Notes under the pieces: generated by a model
Told to the model about the DNA's origin: nothing
Databases searched by the model: none
Seen by the model: the letters and a program-made list of their open reading frames with translations, nothing else
Translations under genes and position numbers: made by a program
NCBI GenBank assembly: GCA_036417435.1
Contig: CM070903.1
Location: 78,051,501-78,115,500 of the forward strand
From: Inia geoffrensis
Lineage: Eukaryota; Chordata; Mammalia; Artiodactyla; Iniidae
Direction: 5' to 3'
Length of the DNA: 64,000 bases
In this document: positions 37,516 through 49,675 of the stretch, piece by piece
How the letters are laid out: every line of letters begins with the position of its first letter
Position numbering within the stretch: the first letter of the stretch is position 1

Positions 37516-38699
37516 AATTAATTAACTAATTAATTAAACACCTCAATTTAATTTCCAGGATTTTATCATTTGACTCCATACAAGTTCTGCTTTTTTTCTT
37601 TCTACTCTTTTTTAACAATCACCCACTGCACCCGCTAAGCTTATTGCCTCATGTTTCCCAAACACGCTGTGACATACCTATCCTTTTCTTTGGGTTTTTC
37701 TCGTACTCGGAATGCTGTCTCCCTGCTTTGAAAATTGGTGGTATATATGTGGTATATTTAGCAACTCTCTATTTACAGCAGTATTTTTAAATCATGAAAT
37801 GAAATGAGCAATGTATATATTTTTAAAAGACATACAAATGGAAAGCCTCAGGGAAATTGTAGGGAAACTAAGGGAAGTGATTCAAACCTAGGTGACATAA
37901 AACACAAGTTCAAGTTTCATTCTGCTTACATTGGTCTGAATTTTACCGAACTGTCTGATATATGCCAGCGTTTTAATGGGCAACAGAGAAATATAACTTA
38001 TAATGTCTGATGTGTATCATGCTGTAGTTTGCTTTTCAGAGGTTAGAAGGCTAAGGAGCTTATTTGGACTTTGCTGTTGCAAAACCACACAAATATTATG
38101 CTGATGTTAGAGCATGCAATTTGACTAAAATGTGTGTTTATAAAACCATGTGTATGTTCCCTCTAAACATGATATTAGATAAAACAAGTACCACTAGAGC
38201 AACTTTGCATGTGTTTAAAGAGGATACCAATGTAGTGTTCAGATTCATCCCACACAGTTTTCAATTCACATTTTAAGAGTGTGGCAGGATACAACTAAAA
38301 AATGGAATTTTGAAAGCTAAATCTGTTACTGACATGTATTTTTTTGAGTGACAGTCTTCAGATAAAAGAGGAATATTCTCCTTAAAAAAAAAATACATCA
38401 CAAACACACAAAAAAGAAAGCATGCCCTAAGTAAACTCAAAAAAAAAAAAAAAAATCACATAGGAAACTCAAAGTGATTGACCAAATTTATTTCTTCAAT
38501 TAATTTTAGCAGCTGTGTTTATGAAAGCCACACGAGAAATGAGATTTCTTTTAATTTAAGCTTAGTAAGACATGTCTCAAAACACAGGAAAATAGGTAAA
38601 TTAGCTGTTTGGTTAAATGTCTGTTAACTATAGATGCTTAATAATATTTACCAATTCACTAGTAACTAATCTGACTAAAAAAAGTGTCTATGGATGAAT

Positions 38700-38880
38700 A
38701 CAGCATAGAAGTTTAAGCCTAGAGATTTTGAATATGTCTGCCTGGATTTAAACCCCAGCTTTACCACTCTTGGCCAAATTACTTATGTACTCTCTGCCTA
38801 AGGTACTTCTTGCATAAAATCAATGTATATGGCATAGTATATTTTTAAGTGAATATGGTATAGAATATACAGCTAATTTC
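38700..38880 (+). repeat. MIR SINE (ancient)
   Basis: 'ctgcctggatttaaacccca', 'gctttaccactcttggccaa' and 'attacttatgtactctctgc' are the sense MIR core. Confidence 0.7.
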
Positions 38881-39039
38881 ATTTATACATATATTTTTCT
38901 AACAATACTGTGCATGTACATAAAAATACATGTATCTGTGTACATATGTACATAGTGTTGTTACGAAATAAAATTCGTATATTTATATAAATATATATAT
39001 GAGTTCATATATATTTACACATTAAAAAATATACCTACA

Positions 39040-39350
39040 GGGCTTCCCTGGTGGAGCAGTGGTTGGGAGTCTGCTTGCCAATGCAGGGGACGTGGGTTCG
39101 CGCCCTGGGCTGGGAAGAACCCACATGCCGCGGAGCAACTGGGCCCGTGAGCCACAATTACTGAGCCTGCGCGTCTGGAACCTGTGCTCCGCAACAAGAG
39201 AGGCTGCAATAGTGAGAGGCCCACGCACTGCGATGAAGAGTGGCCCCCCGCTTGCCACAACTAGAGAAAGCCCTCGCACAGAAATGAAGACCCAACACAG
39301 CCATAAATTAATTAATTTTAAAAAAAGTTTAAAAAAGAAAAAAAATAGAT
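39040..39350 (+). mobile_element. Older long-form CHR-type SINE
   Basis: Head GGGCTTCCCTGGTGGAGCAG, body extended through 'gaagacccaacacagccata', then an A-rich tail. Duplication TAAAAAATATACCTACA on the left (39023-39039); the right copy (39351-39373) is the same with extra TA units, so a microsatellite grew inside the duplicated site. Confidence 0.9.
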
Positions 39351-39539
39351 TAAAAAATATATATATACCTACATACATATGAGTTCATATGTATCTATGT
39401 GTGTGTGTGAAGTACTTTGAACAGTAAGTACCTGGTTCATGGTAAATAATATAAGTGTTACTGATTATCATGACTAATATTGCCATTATTAATGACTGCC
39501 TATGCTTTTAGCTAAGGTCAGCATCTCCATTTGTACTTT

Positions 39540-39777
39540 TTTTTTTTTTTTGCCGTACACAGACCTCTCACTGTTGTGGCCTCTCCCGTTGCGGAGCACA
39601 GGCTCCGGAAGTGCAGGCTCAGCGGCCATGGCTCACGGGCCCAGCCGCTCTGCGGCATGTGGGATCCTCCTGGATCGGGGCACGAACCCGGTCCCCTGCA
39701 TCGGCAGGCGGACTCTCAACCACTGCGCCACCAGGGAAGCCCTCAGGGAAGCCACCAGGGAAGCCCTCAGGGAAGCC
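39540..39777 (-). mobile_element. Young CHR-type SINE with a duplicated head
   Basis: Antisense copy with a T run on the left. Target duplication CTCCATTTGTACTTT at 39525-39539 and 39778-39792 is perfect. The head region 39728-39775 is a perfect two-copy tandem repeat of 24 bases, each unit containing CAGGGAAGCC twice. The duplication lies inside the target duplications, so it is part of the insertion or arose afterwards within it. Confidence 0.95.
39728..39777. repeat. 24-bp tandem duplication in the SINE head
   Basis: Positions 39728-39751 equal 39752-39775 exactly. Each 24-base unit is itself two near-copies (14 + 10 bases) sharing CAGGGAAGCC. Confidence 0.95.
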
Positions 39778-39959
39778 CTCCATTTGTACTTTAATGCACA
39801 TCCACAGTAGCCTACTCCAGTTTATTCTGTTTTCCCTTTCCCACATCATCAGTTTTCCCCTCTCTACTGGATTTTCCTATCAATATTCAAACTTACCAAA
39901 ATTTGTCCCACTTTACACAAAGTGCCATAGCAATGGAGGACAAGGTGTTTTTATTATTC

Positions 39960-40436
39960 CAATAAGTGATGTTGGGACAGTTGGAAACCTATATTAAAGT
40001 AATTTTGCCCTGTACCTCATACTTACCAATTCCAGAAGGATTATAGACATATATGTGAAAGATAAAACAATATATGTTATATAGGAGAACAGGAGAATAC
40101 CTTCATTACTCTGGGATGGGCAAAGATTTTTTAAGTAGAACACAATAAGACTCTAATCATAAAAATAAAAACTTGAAAAATGGATCTTTATTAAAATTTA
40201 GGGCTTCTGCTGATGAAGAGACATTGATAGAACAAAAAGGAAAGCCACAGAGTTCAATAAGATGTAACTCATATAACAAAAAATTTGTATTCAAATATAT
40301 GATGAATTCCTACAATTCAGTAAGAAGAAAACAACAAAAATACTGGTTAAGCACTTCAAAGGAGGATATTCAAACAGACAATAAAGCTCTCAAATGGTGA
40401 TCAGATAAAACAAAATTAAAATCAAAATAAAATACT
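39960..40436 (+). repeat. Ancient L1M ORF2 remnant, left of a nested L1
   Basis: Sense ORF2-like order: 'aaggattatagacatatatg', 'gaaagataaaacaatatatg', 'tataggagaacaggagaata', 'gggatgggcaaagatttttt', 'agccacagagttcaataaga', 'acttcaaaggaggatattca'. It continues at 41091. Confidence 0.7.
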
Positions 40437-41081
40437 GCTTCAAAAAGAGTCATGTACCACAATGTTCATTGCAGCTCTATTTACAATAGCCAGGACATGG
40501 AAGCAACCTAAGTGTCCATCGACAGATGAACGGATAAAGAAGATGTGGCACATATATACAATGGAATATTACTCAGCCATAAAAAGAAGTGAAATTGAGT
40601 TATTTGTAGTGAGGTGGATGGACCTAGAGTCTGTCATACAGAGTGAAGTAAGTCAGAAAGAGAAAAACAAATACCATATGCTAACACATATATATGGAAT
40701 CTAAAAAACAGGTTCTGAAGAACCTAGGGGCAGGACAGGAATAAAGACACAGATGTAGAGAATGGACTTGAGGACATGGGGAGTGGGAAGGGTAAGCTGT
40801 GATGAAGTGAGAGAGTGGCATGGACAAATATACCCTACCAAATGTAAAATAGATAGATAGTGGCAAGCAGCCATATAGCACAGGGACATCAGCTAGGTGC
40901 TTTGTGACTACTTAGAGGGGTGGGACAGGGAGGGTGGAAGGGAGACGCAAAAAGGAAGAGATGTGGGGATATATGTATAGCTGATTCACTTTGCTATAAA
41001 GCAGAAACTAACACACCATTGTAAAGCAATTATACTCCAATAAAGATGTTAAAAATTTTTTTTAATTAAAAAAAATTCTTT
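40437..41081 (+). mobile_element. 5'-truncated L1 nested in an older L1
   Basis: Starts in the ORF2 C-terminus: the open stretch 40462-40704 gives [18 protein letters not shown] and [18 protein letters not shown], ending at the natural ORF2 stop. The 3' UTR follows and the end reads 'caataaagatgttaaaaa' with a mixed T/A tail. Duplication TAAAATACT flanks it perfectly (40428-40436 and 41082-41090). Confidence 0.94.
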
Positions 41082-41090
41082 TAAAATACT

Positions 41091-41230
41091 TAACACTGAC
41101 CAACATAGGTAAAAATAAAAGATAGACGATGCCAACTGTTGGTAAAGATGTGGAGCAACTGGAATTCTCATACACTACCAATGGGAATATAAAGATAGAA
41201 CTACTTAAATAACTCTTTGTTAGTATTAAT
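41091..41230 (+). repeat. Ancient L1M ORF2 remnant, right of the nested L1
   Basis: 'gatagacgatgccaactgtt' and 'gatgtggagcaactggaatt' followed by 'catacactaccaatgggaat' continue the old L1 that stops at 40436. Confidence 0.75.
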
Positions 41231-41284
41231 TAAAGCTGAACTTACATATAACTTATATCCAGTGATTCTAACATACTATCTGAT

Positions 41285-41432
41285 TTACATTTTTATTTTG
41301 TTGATGTCTATTTTCTCTAATAGAACCATGAGGACAGGGGATTTTATCTGTTAGGTTTGCTGCTGAAACCTAAGTGTCTAGAACATAGCCTGGCCCATTG
41401 TATATGCTTAATAAATGACTTTCAATTCCTTT
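41285..41432 (+). repeat. L2 LINE 3' end (ancient)
   Basis: 'accatgaggacaggggattt', 'gtgtctagaacatagcctgg' and 'cttaataaatgactttcaat' form the L2 terminal block. Confidence 0.75.
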
Positions 41433-44400
41433 GGTAGCATCTGAATGGGAAGCTTTTTATTTGCTGCATGTTACCTTTTGCCCTTATGATTATTATTCTG
41501 TGATTTTTCAGGACAAAGAAGTTGGGTCTAGCTAAAAATGTGATAAAATGAATAACTATATAGTATATAATAACAGTATAAAATGAATAACTATAACAAT
41601 CTATAATAATTCTGATTTAAATAACCTCTTAGTCTCTCAAAACAAAAATGATAAAACATAGCATTTTTAATCTCTCAAGTCTTTTAAAGTAACTCTGGGT
41701 CATAATTTTATTTTTATAGCACCTCAGTAATGTGAAGTGGACAGTGAAATTTTTTTATGATCATTTAATCCAACTGTGACCTAGGTAATTGATTCTGGAG
41801 AAATTTAAAGCTGAATGGGTTGAAAGTATCATGAGAATGGTATTGGGTAGATTGATTGAACTTTGCAGCCTCAGAGAGAAGATGCTAAAACTATAGAAGG
41901 AGAGATTTATATCAGAAATTAGAAAGCCTAAAGCAATTAAGCCCTAAGATAGACTTTTGTTATGGTTATGAAAATTTCCCTGAGAGTTTTTAAGAAAACA
42001 GCAAACAACAAATATTTGTAGAACAGCTGGAATGTAGATAAATTAAATTTAAACTCCTTCCCCCCCAAGTTTGGGGCTAGAAAATATGAATTTTGGAGTT
42101 TCTTTGGTTTAGAATTCTATGATTTTGTATCTGGCATAGCACACAATCCTTTACACAGCTGAATGGAAAATTTAGCAATTTTCATAAACTAACACAAATA
42201 TTATTTTTTAAGCATTTGAAATTCCCTGAATACAAGTGTGTTTAGTATTATCTTAAATATGAATTTAATTCTGGTATATAATTGCATGTATTTTAAAATA
42301 TAATTCCATTCAATAATTTGCTAGCCCTTACTTCAGTGAAATATTTATCAGCTTTGTGATGTAGATGATAATTAGTAGATAAATATACTTATTACTGAGA
42401 GACATTATGAGGTTATTTGTAGCTCTCTTAAGCATTCATTTCTGGATACAGATAATGAGGAAAATGGCAATGACTATTTTATAGGGTAGTTTTGATGGTT
42501 ACATCAGATCCTGTTGGTATAGCAGTTAGTGCTAGGCGTGGTACATAGCAGCATACAATAAATGTTAGTTATTATTATTGTTGCAAATATTCATAGTTGG
42601 TATTTTAAATACTTTTCTTAATGACCAGGGCAACACCTTACTGTGCATATAATGGACTATGTTTTGCAAGAAAAAATTCATGAAATCTGAAAAAGGATAA
42701 AATGAAAATGTCATATTTTAATAAGTTTTACTAGCCCTAAGCATACCGAGAATATAAATATGTTTTTTAAAAAAGTGTTCTCCCTCTCTCAGGGAGCATT
42801 TTTGGTTCTGAGATATAAAGATTTTAACACATTTACCTAAAAATTGTTGCCAGTGTAATAGACTAAAGTAACTAAAAATTAAATTGAAGCCACACACTAG
42901 GAAAATACTCATTTTCTAAGAGGATAGTTAATATATCTTCTTAAGGACAATTTTTGAAAACAATAAAAATCTCAAGAACATTATAGATATAAATTTTAAA
43001 ACTGGTTTTATACCTAACAAATGTACCTATATTTATGGAAAAAATTGACCACATAATATTTAATAAACAAAACAACCTAAGAATTACTGTATTATTGGTT
43101 TAACTTGCTCACAAATTGCTTTCACATTAGCTACAGGATATTTAACTATTTGATATGAAAAACAAGCAAGCATAATAGAGTCACTTGAAAATTACATCTG
43201 ATTCTCTCAATTTAAAAGCAAAGTTTTTTTCACTCTTACTTTTACTAATTTTCATTAGTTTAACCTGGAGAGAAAGTAGTTAAAATGATTCAATATCATC
43301 TGATCTATAGCAGGCTTTCCATTTCCTAGGGAAGAAGACACGAGTCTGTCATAAATAAAACTGATGGATACAGTCGCAGTTCCTTAGCAATTAGTGGGGA
43401 TGGGCACAGGGAGGGGAATAATTTGCCCCAAAATCAAATTTAGTTTTCAAACCTGTATTTATGATTTTGTAAAGAGCCAAGAACAGAAAAAAATTTAAAT
43501 AGTTATTAGGGGTTTTATGGAAACGGAATAAATGAATGGTTTCAATGGTAAGCCAAATGTAAGTATAAAAAAAGATAACTTCACACTAGCAGAAAACCCT
43601 TAGATCTTAAAATAATACATTTCAAAATGAAGACACCCATTCTTGAAAAACAATAACAAAGCCAATCAAAAATGATTTTTCCTTTCTAAGGCCTCTCCAG
43701 AGTTTTAAGGCCTTGCTTCTCTATTGGCTTTTTTTTTTTTGAATCTTTAATTTGACATTCAACTTTATAGGAGGTATAGAAGAATGTTCTACTTTTATTA
43801 TTAAAGTATCATTTAAAATCTTAAATATCCAGGCAGCTCCTTCTCTCTGTAAATTATTCTAATAGTATATAACAATTTTATTTTGCTTGATTTATTTAAA
43901 TAACAAATTATTTATTCAGTGTCTATGCGACAGTCACTATATTAGGTGCTGTGGAAAAATAGAAGAATTAGATATAGTCATTGGCCTGAAAGAAACTCAC
44001 AGCAAAGGGGGAAGAAATGAATATAAAAATAAATTATATACATATAAATATCTGAATATATACGTACGTAAATACATGACGAGACAGAGATGAAAGAAAA
44101 GAGGAAAACAGTGAAGTTGAAAAGAAGTTTATTAAGAAATAATTCTTCAAACAGTCTCCTATAAAATATAGAAAGAAACTGAAGGAAGCAGTCAGAATTC
44201 TGGGGGATTTGGCCAATTCTAGGGATGAGAGATCTTATCACTAAGTTGGTACCTTAAAAGGTGTGAGAAGTGAGGGGAAGGTCAGGACTGGTTGAAAACT
44301 ATTTAAAGGATGCATACAATTCACTAGGGAACAAGAGAGGAAAAAAAATTCTGGTAAATAAAATAGCATAAGAAAAACATGATTTCCTTAAAGAAAATGA

Positions 44401-45068
44401 AGGCATATAAAAAACCTAGTACCATACATTTTTCTTGTTTTTGCATTCTAAAAACTTCAAAAAAAACCAAGCAAATGTTATTAGAAGAGTAGGGATTGAA
44501 CATTTTTAAAAGTTGCATGTTTTTTAAAATCCGTTTGATTTTTTTTCAAAGTGATGCCCATAGGCTGGAAGGAGTCTTTCCCTAACATTTGCAGGGCTGA
44601 GGCAAGAGTACAGTGGAGCTCTACATATCATACAGGGAAATGTTCTACACTGAACTAGAAGACCAGGTAGAAACGTGGAATTAGCTACTTGCTGGAAAAG
44701 TGGCAATGCATGAAGAGCTAGCCCTGGCCCCTGAAGAGTCGACCACATCCTTCTTCCTCATTCCAAATTCCATTGACCTGTCCTCTGAGCATCTGTGCAC
44801 GAAGGTGGAAACTCCAACCCACACAACCAACTTCTCTTTATGTAGCTACAAAAAGGCACTTAGTAGTGTGATTCATCTTTGGGAAAAAGGACATGGGGAG
44901 GAGGCCCAAATAACCGTAGACAGTTTGGACAAAGAATTCCAAGGTCTTGTGTGCCCAGATCATGGTTTAGAAGTTGGAGTGTGTTTCTGGTTAGTTGTGT
45001 CTCCTAGGTCCCTCGGATTCCTCACCCTGTGGGAGGGGCATGGCTGGAGGAGGGCCAGAGTGGTTGAT
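41433..45068. other. Gene-free AT-rich DNA
   Basis: I see no gene. It contains a MIR at 42400-42595 and an L2-like reverse trace near 43870-43990. The open stretch 44700-45074 (124 codons) has no recognisable protein, starts in unremarkable sequence and overlaps a transposon end, so I do not call it a gene. Confidence 0.5.
42400..42595 (+). repeat. MIR SINE 3' half (ancient)
   Basis: 'gatacagataatgaggaaaa' to 'gtgctaggcgtggtacatag' and 'caataaatgttagttattat' is the MIR 3' half in sense. Confidence 0.65.
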
Positions 45069-45076
45069 CTCTAAAG

Positions 45077-45304
45077 CAGTACTACTCATAGAACAGTACT
45101 CCAACTGACACCATGAACTACTTGTTACTGTTCCATGATGAGATAATTTGCTTCAGCAGAATGTAAATGAACTACATCACTAAGCATGTTATTTATTTTT
45201 GCTAACATTTTTCTTTAGAACAGCTGGGTAAATAAACCAATATTAATTTACATTCTGATACAAGCTTCTTATCCTGTCATGGATCCACTCATGAAGTGGT
45301 ACTG
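45077..45304. mobile_element. hAT-type non-autonomous DNA transposon (MITE)
   Basis: Terminal inverted repeats CAGTACTACTCAT (left) and, reverse-complemented on the right, CAGTACCACTTCAT. The 8-bp flank CTCTAAAG is present on both sides (45069-45076 and 45305-45312, perfect). CAG...CTG ends plus an 8-bp duplication are the hAT signature. The 228-base body has no transposase. I cannot name the subfamily. Confidence 0.85.
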
Positions 45305-45312
45305 CTCTAAAG

Positions 45313-46945
45313 TATGAGGTTAAAACTGGGGCCACTCTTGACCAAGTCTAGAGAATTACGAGAAACCAATACAAGCAAACAAGCTGATTTTTTGATGCAC
45401 AACATATTCTAATGTAGAAATAACTATCTCCACTGTCCAAGACAGTTCTGTCAGAGGCAAAGTCACTAATGAACTCACATTATATTCTTCCCAGTAACAG
45501 CATCAATTTAATTGGATTTAAAATATAAAACATGGATATTTTGGACACTAAATTTTTATTCCATAAAGTCAGTCCTAACTTTGTATTCTGTCTTCTTCCA
45601 AGATTAGTGCTACTAGTTATAATTAAATGCAATGATTATATGAAAAGGATTTTGGTAATATAATGTAAAACCATAGATGTGAAGAAAGGAAAGTTTTCAA
45701 CTCAATCTAATTACTTATAGCCAAATAACAAAAGTGATGAATTATAAGACTACTGTAGACTACCTGAACTCTGTAACTAAAAGTTTTTATTTCAGTACTA
45801 TAGAAAAGATCAGATTTTAGGTATAATAGTTGGTCTGATATCTTCTAATTTAAAGAGATCAGAACTATTAGCATTCAAATTTATACAGTTGATTAATTAG
45901 GAGTTATCTCCCAATAACTAGAGTTCTTCCCTTAGGAATCACTCTAAGAGAAGACATTTAATATACTTGTTTCTTTGCTTTAAAGATGTAAGTAAATATT
46001 TCACAGAGAGGCTGGCTATCAAAGAAATTTAGCCTCAAAAATAGTTCCCTTGATAATTAATCAAAAAATGTATTTAATCTCAGAAATTGCAAGTTCCATC
46101 AGAAAATGGATTTAATTTACACACATTTATTTCACACACTTTTTAGAATACAGTGTTTTACAATAACAATACTACTGAAATGTTAGATTTAATGGATTAT
46201 TATTTTAAAAAAAGAATTCCATCAGCAGAGTGAATGTAAGGAGATAATTTTGAAAGAAGTAATTTGAGCTCAACAGCTGTAGAGTACAATTCATTCTTAC
46301 ATGGGCTCAATTGTACAGATCCAGGAAAGAACAATTAGGACCTCTTTAAATCTAATTTCTAGCTCCTGGCCCTAAAACTCATTTGGCTCCAGGGATGATC
46401 CAGATGTTCAGGTTCATTTTAGCTAAAGACTGAGTGAAATCTAAGAATAGAATTCAAGAATGCCCAGACTACAAGAGGTCATGAAGATTGGCTTGTTGAT
46501 CACTTTCTTTTCGTAGATATGGAAACAATTCTGGCAAGAGTAGGTGACTTTTTCAAGACTCAGAGAAAAATGAGGTCATGATTTTCTTTCCTAAATCAGG
46601 ATTCACCCTCTACCACTGCTGCCTCTAAAACTAATTTTATTAATTACCTTCCTTTAGCCACCCAAACTTACTAAGAATAATAACTTGTGATTGAGTAAGA
46701 AGCTCATTCTGTCTAGGATGGACCATCTAGTCTTGGATACATAGCTACATCATTTATTCATTCATTCAGCCAAATACATGCTGAATAACTTCTACATTCA
46801 AAGCAGAGCTGGGCATGATGAATCACAGAGAGAGGATTAAAGCATGTACAGTACCTCTACTATCATCAAAAGTAGTACTGACTGCTACTGGATAATAAGC
46901 TTTTGATAACAGTAAGGGTACTGAACATGTTTAATCCTCTCTCAG
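45313..46945. other. Gene-free AT-rich DNA
   Basis: I see no gene. A weak reverse-MIR trace lies near 46490-46580 ('tagatatggaaacaattctg', 'actttttcaagactcagaga'). Confidence 0.5.
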
Positions 46946-46949
46946 CTAT

Positions 46950-47370
46950 TGGCAACAACATGGATGGGCCTAGAGGGTGTTATGCTTAATGAAATCAGTC
47001 AGACAAAGTAAGACAAATACTCTATGTTATCATCACTTATACTTGAAATCTAAAAAATAAAACAAACATATATATATATAACAAAACAGAAAAAGACTCA
47101 TATATATAGAGAACAAACTAGTGGTTACCAGTAGGGAGAAGGAAGGGGAGAGGGGCAAGATATGGGTATGGGATTAAGAGATATAAACTACTATGTATAA
47201 AATACATAAGCCACAAGGATATATTGCACAGTACAGGGAAATATAGCCATTATTTTATAATAACTTTAAAGGTAGTGTAATCTATAAAAATCCTGAATCC
47301 TTATGTGGTATAACTGAAACTAATACTCAGTATAATATTGTAAATCAGTTATACTTCAATTTAAAGAAAG
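46950..47370 (+). mobile_element. L1 3' end
   Basis: 'tggcaacaacatggatgggc' opens the L1 3' terminal block. It continues 'gaaatcagtcagacaaagta', 'aactagtggttaccagtagg' and 'tattgcacagtacagggaaa', ending 'tcagttatacttcaatttaa' with an A/G-rich tail. It is older than the nested L1 at 40437. Confidence 0.85.
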
Positions 47371-48180
47371 AGAAATAGATACAAATATCCAATGTGATTT
47401 TTATTCTAATACAAAAAATGCTATCTTCTTTGAAGGATGAGTTCATAGGTTATTAGAGGAAGTAAAGAGCATATCCAATGGCAGCGTGGTGAGGATAAAG
47501 CTTCAAAGTGTAACCGGTGACGGGGACTCAAAGGGTTTCCCTGGGAAAGAGTGGAGATGGAGGCGAGTTGCCAAGGAAAGCTGGCAGCTGAAGGATGGAG
47601 CAGAACTGAGTATAGGATGAAGACATCAAGCCCGGCTGAGAAGCAAAGTTGATAAAAACCTAACCAAGAGAAGGAAAAGGAAAGGAACCGGCTCACCACA
47701 GCTACAACCCAGGACTGTCAGAGCTGAAATAATGTCAGAGTGAAAGAGCTTCTTGGTCCAAACCATGTTTATTTGGGAAAGACTGGCAGGCTCAATATTC
47801 TATTCTGGGTATATATGTTTAGAGTAGGGAGGCAGCGTTCAATGACTGCTGTAAAGACCTATACTTCTATTTTCTGTCTGACAGGGTCACACTGTACAGT
47901 GCTTATCAAATCCAACTGATAATGAATGTAGACAGGTCCCACTTGAGTTCTATTCTATTGAGATTTTTTTATGAGGTTTTCAAAAAATTTCATTGTAATA
48001 TCTCGAAGATGGAACTCTAGGGATGGCAACAACCTATTAAATGATTTTATCTATTCATCTTAATGATAGAGAATTTTTGAAAATATATAGAAAGTATATA
48101 GAAAAAAGTAACAATCACCCATAATTCAACAAAAAGGACCCAAAGTGACTATTGCTAAAATTTTGGTTTCATGTGTGAAT
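47371..48180. other. Gene-free DNA
   Basis: I see no gene and no repeat I can name. A minus-strand open stretch of 92 codons (47421-47699) has no recognisable domain. Confidence 0.4.
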
Positions 48181-48195
48181 GAGTGTGCATGTAGA

Positions 48196-48232
48196 TATAT
48201 ATATATATATAATACATATATATATATAGGAG
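48196..48232. repeat. (AT)n microsatellite
   Basis: Two TA runs separated by a short spacer 'taatacatata'. Confidence 0.85.
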
Positions 48233-48269
48233 GTGATTAAATGACCCCTTTTAGAAAATGATACTGTTA

Positions 48270-48760
48270 CATTGTATGCCTTGGAAACTCAAGAAGCTAA
48301 ACTTCACTAGTAGTCAAAGAAATATACTTAAAAGAATAAGAAACTATATTTCATTTAATAAATTAGAAATGTCTAACAATTAATGACAATATCCAGTGTT
48401 GGCAAAGGTTTAAGGATATGGACAAACATTAGTAGAAGTGTAATCGTTTTAACATCTGGTAGTGCAATCAGTCTATATCCATCAAAAGCTTTTGAGATAG
48501 CTTTTACTGTGACCTAGGAATGTATAAAAAGGAAGTGACATGAATATATACAAAGTTTTATGAATAAGCATATTCACTAAAGTAAGATTTCAGATACTAA
48601 ATGATTTGAAACAACATAATTTTCAATACTAATTAAGTAAATGATGATGTGGCTCCATGATGTAAGATACAGCTATGGACCATCATGAAGTGCAGTATGA
48701 TGTAATTATAGTGTAATATGTTAATGAAGTGTGTTGAACTTTAAAGGTTCTAAAACTGCT
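48270..48760 (+). repeat. Ancient L1M ORF2/3' remnant
   Basis: 'cactagtagtcaaagaaata', 'gacaatatccagtgttggca', 'ctgtgacctaggaatgtata' and 'gtggctccatgatgtaagat' follow old L1 ORF2 order in sense, highly diverged. Confidence 0.55.
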
Positions 48761-48983
48761 GTGTGTGTGTGTTTGTGTTACATCAAATCTTTTAGGACAT
48801 ACATATGTATTATTTGGTTGTGAAACAATTTTATTAAAATGATAAGAATTAAAATGTTATCTCAGAGATAAAGATGAAACTTTTAGTAATGTGGATAAAC
48901 TACAGTTTAATGTGAAACTACTCTTTAAGGATAAGAAGAGAAATCATGTGTGCAATACTCTAGTCCTGCATTTTTGTCTACTG

Positions 48984-49004
48984 TTTCTTCGTGTGTGTGT
49001 GTGT
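48984..49004. repeat. (GT)n short microsatellite
   Basis: About nine GT units. Confidence 0.85.
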
Positions 49005-49204
49005 ATACATTTATACTAGTTTCTATATTGGTGGATGAGTTTTTTGAGAGTACTTTTATTTTGGAGGCAGAATCAAAGCTGAACTCAGCTGCCCTTTTGC
49101 CAACTGCAAAGCAAATAGCAGACAAAAAGGTTTGCTGTATGGGGTTTCCATCTCTGTTCACATAAATTGTACTTCTATTGAAAAGTATATTCTATTTTCC
49201 CAAA

Positions 49205-49675
49205 CTTAGAATCTGGGTTGGACTTGCCACTTGCATTGATCAATAGAATATAATGGAATTGACCCTTTGGGACTTCTGAGCCCAGGTCTTAATAGTAGTT
49301 GTTGGATCTTCTGCTTTTGCTCAGGGAGAACCCAGACACAATATAAGATGTCCAGGTTATACATGTGAATTGAGAGAAAGGCCACATGAAGAAGAACTGA
49401 GGGCCCAGACATGTGTGGGAGCCTGGCTGATACCACAAGAAAAGAGAAGCCTAGTCCTCCCAAGCATCCCAGCTGAGTGAGGCAATCTGGAACATTCTAG
49501 CTGACCTGATGTTCTAGCCGAATGTAACTGAAGAGGGACCTGTCACTATGCAGGAGAGATAAGCTATCCTTAATGAGGATGTTGGAATATCTGACTGGCA
49601 GAGAAAAATGATCGTCATTTTAAGCCACTAAGCTTTAAGTTGTTAATTACGCAGCATAGTTAACTGAACAGTTAA
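49205..49675 (+). repeat. MaLR solo LTR (MLT1-type, older)
   Basis: 'ggttggacttgccacttgca' and 'ttgatcaatagaatataatg' at the start, 'cttctgcttttgctcaggga', 'gaaaggccacatgaagaaga', 'catcccagctgagtgaggc' in the middle, and 'ttttaagccactaagcttta' with 'acgcagcatagttaactgaa' at the end are the standard MLT1 order. No internal retroviral sequence is attached. Confidence 0.8.

Noticed and set aside
38380..38460. A-rich tracts as the tail of another processed pseudogene
   Set aside because: No AATAAA at the expected distance, no recognisable transcript upstream and no target duplication found.
40462..40704. 80-codon open frame on the plus strand
   Set aside because: It is the L1 ORF2 C-terminus within a truncated L1.
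44700..45074. 124-codon open frame on the plus strand
   Set aside because: No recognisable domain, no promoter or splice context, and its end runs into the hAT element's flank; likely chance.
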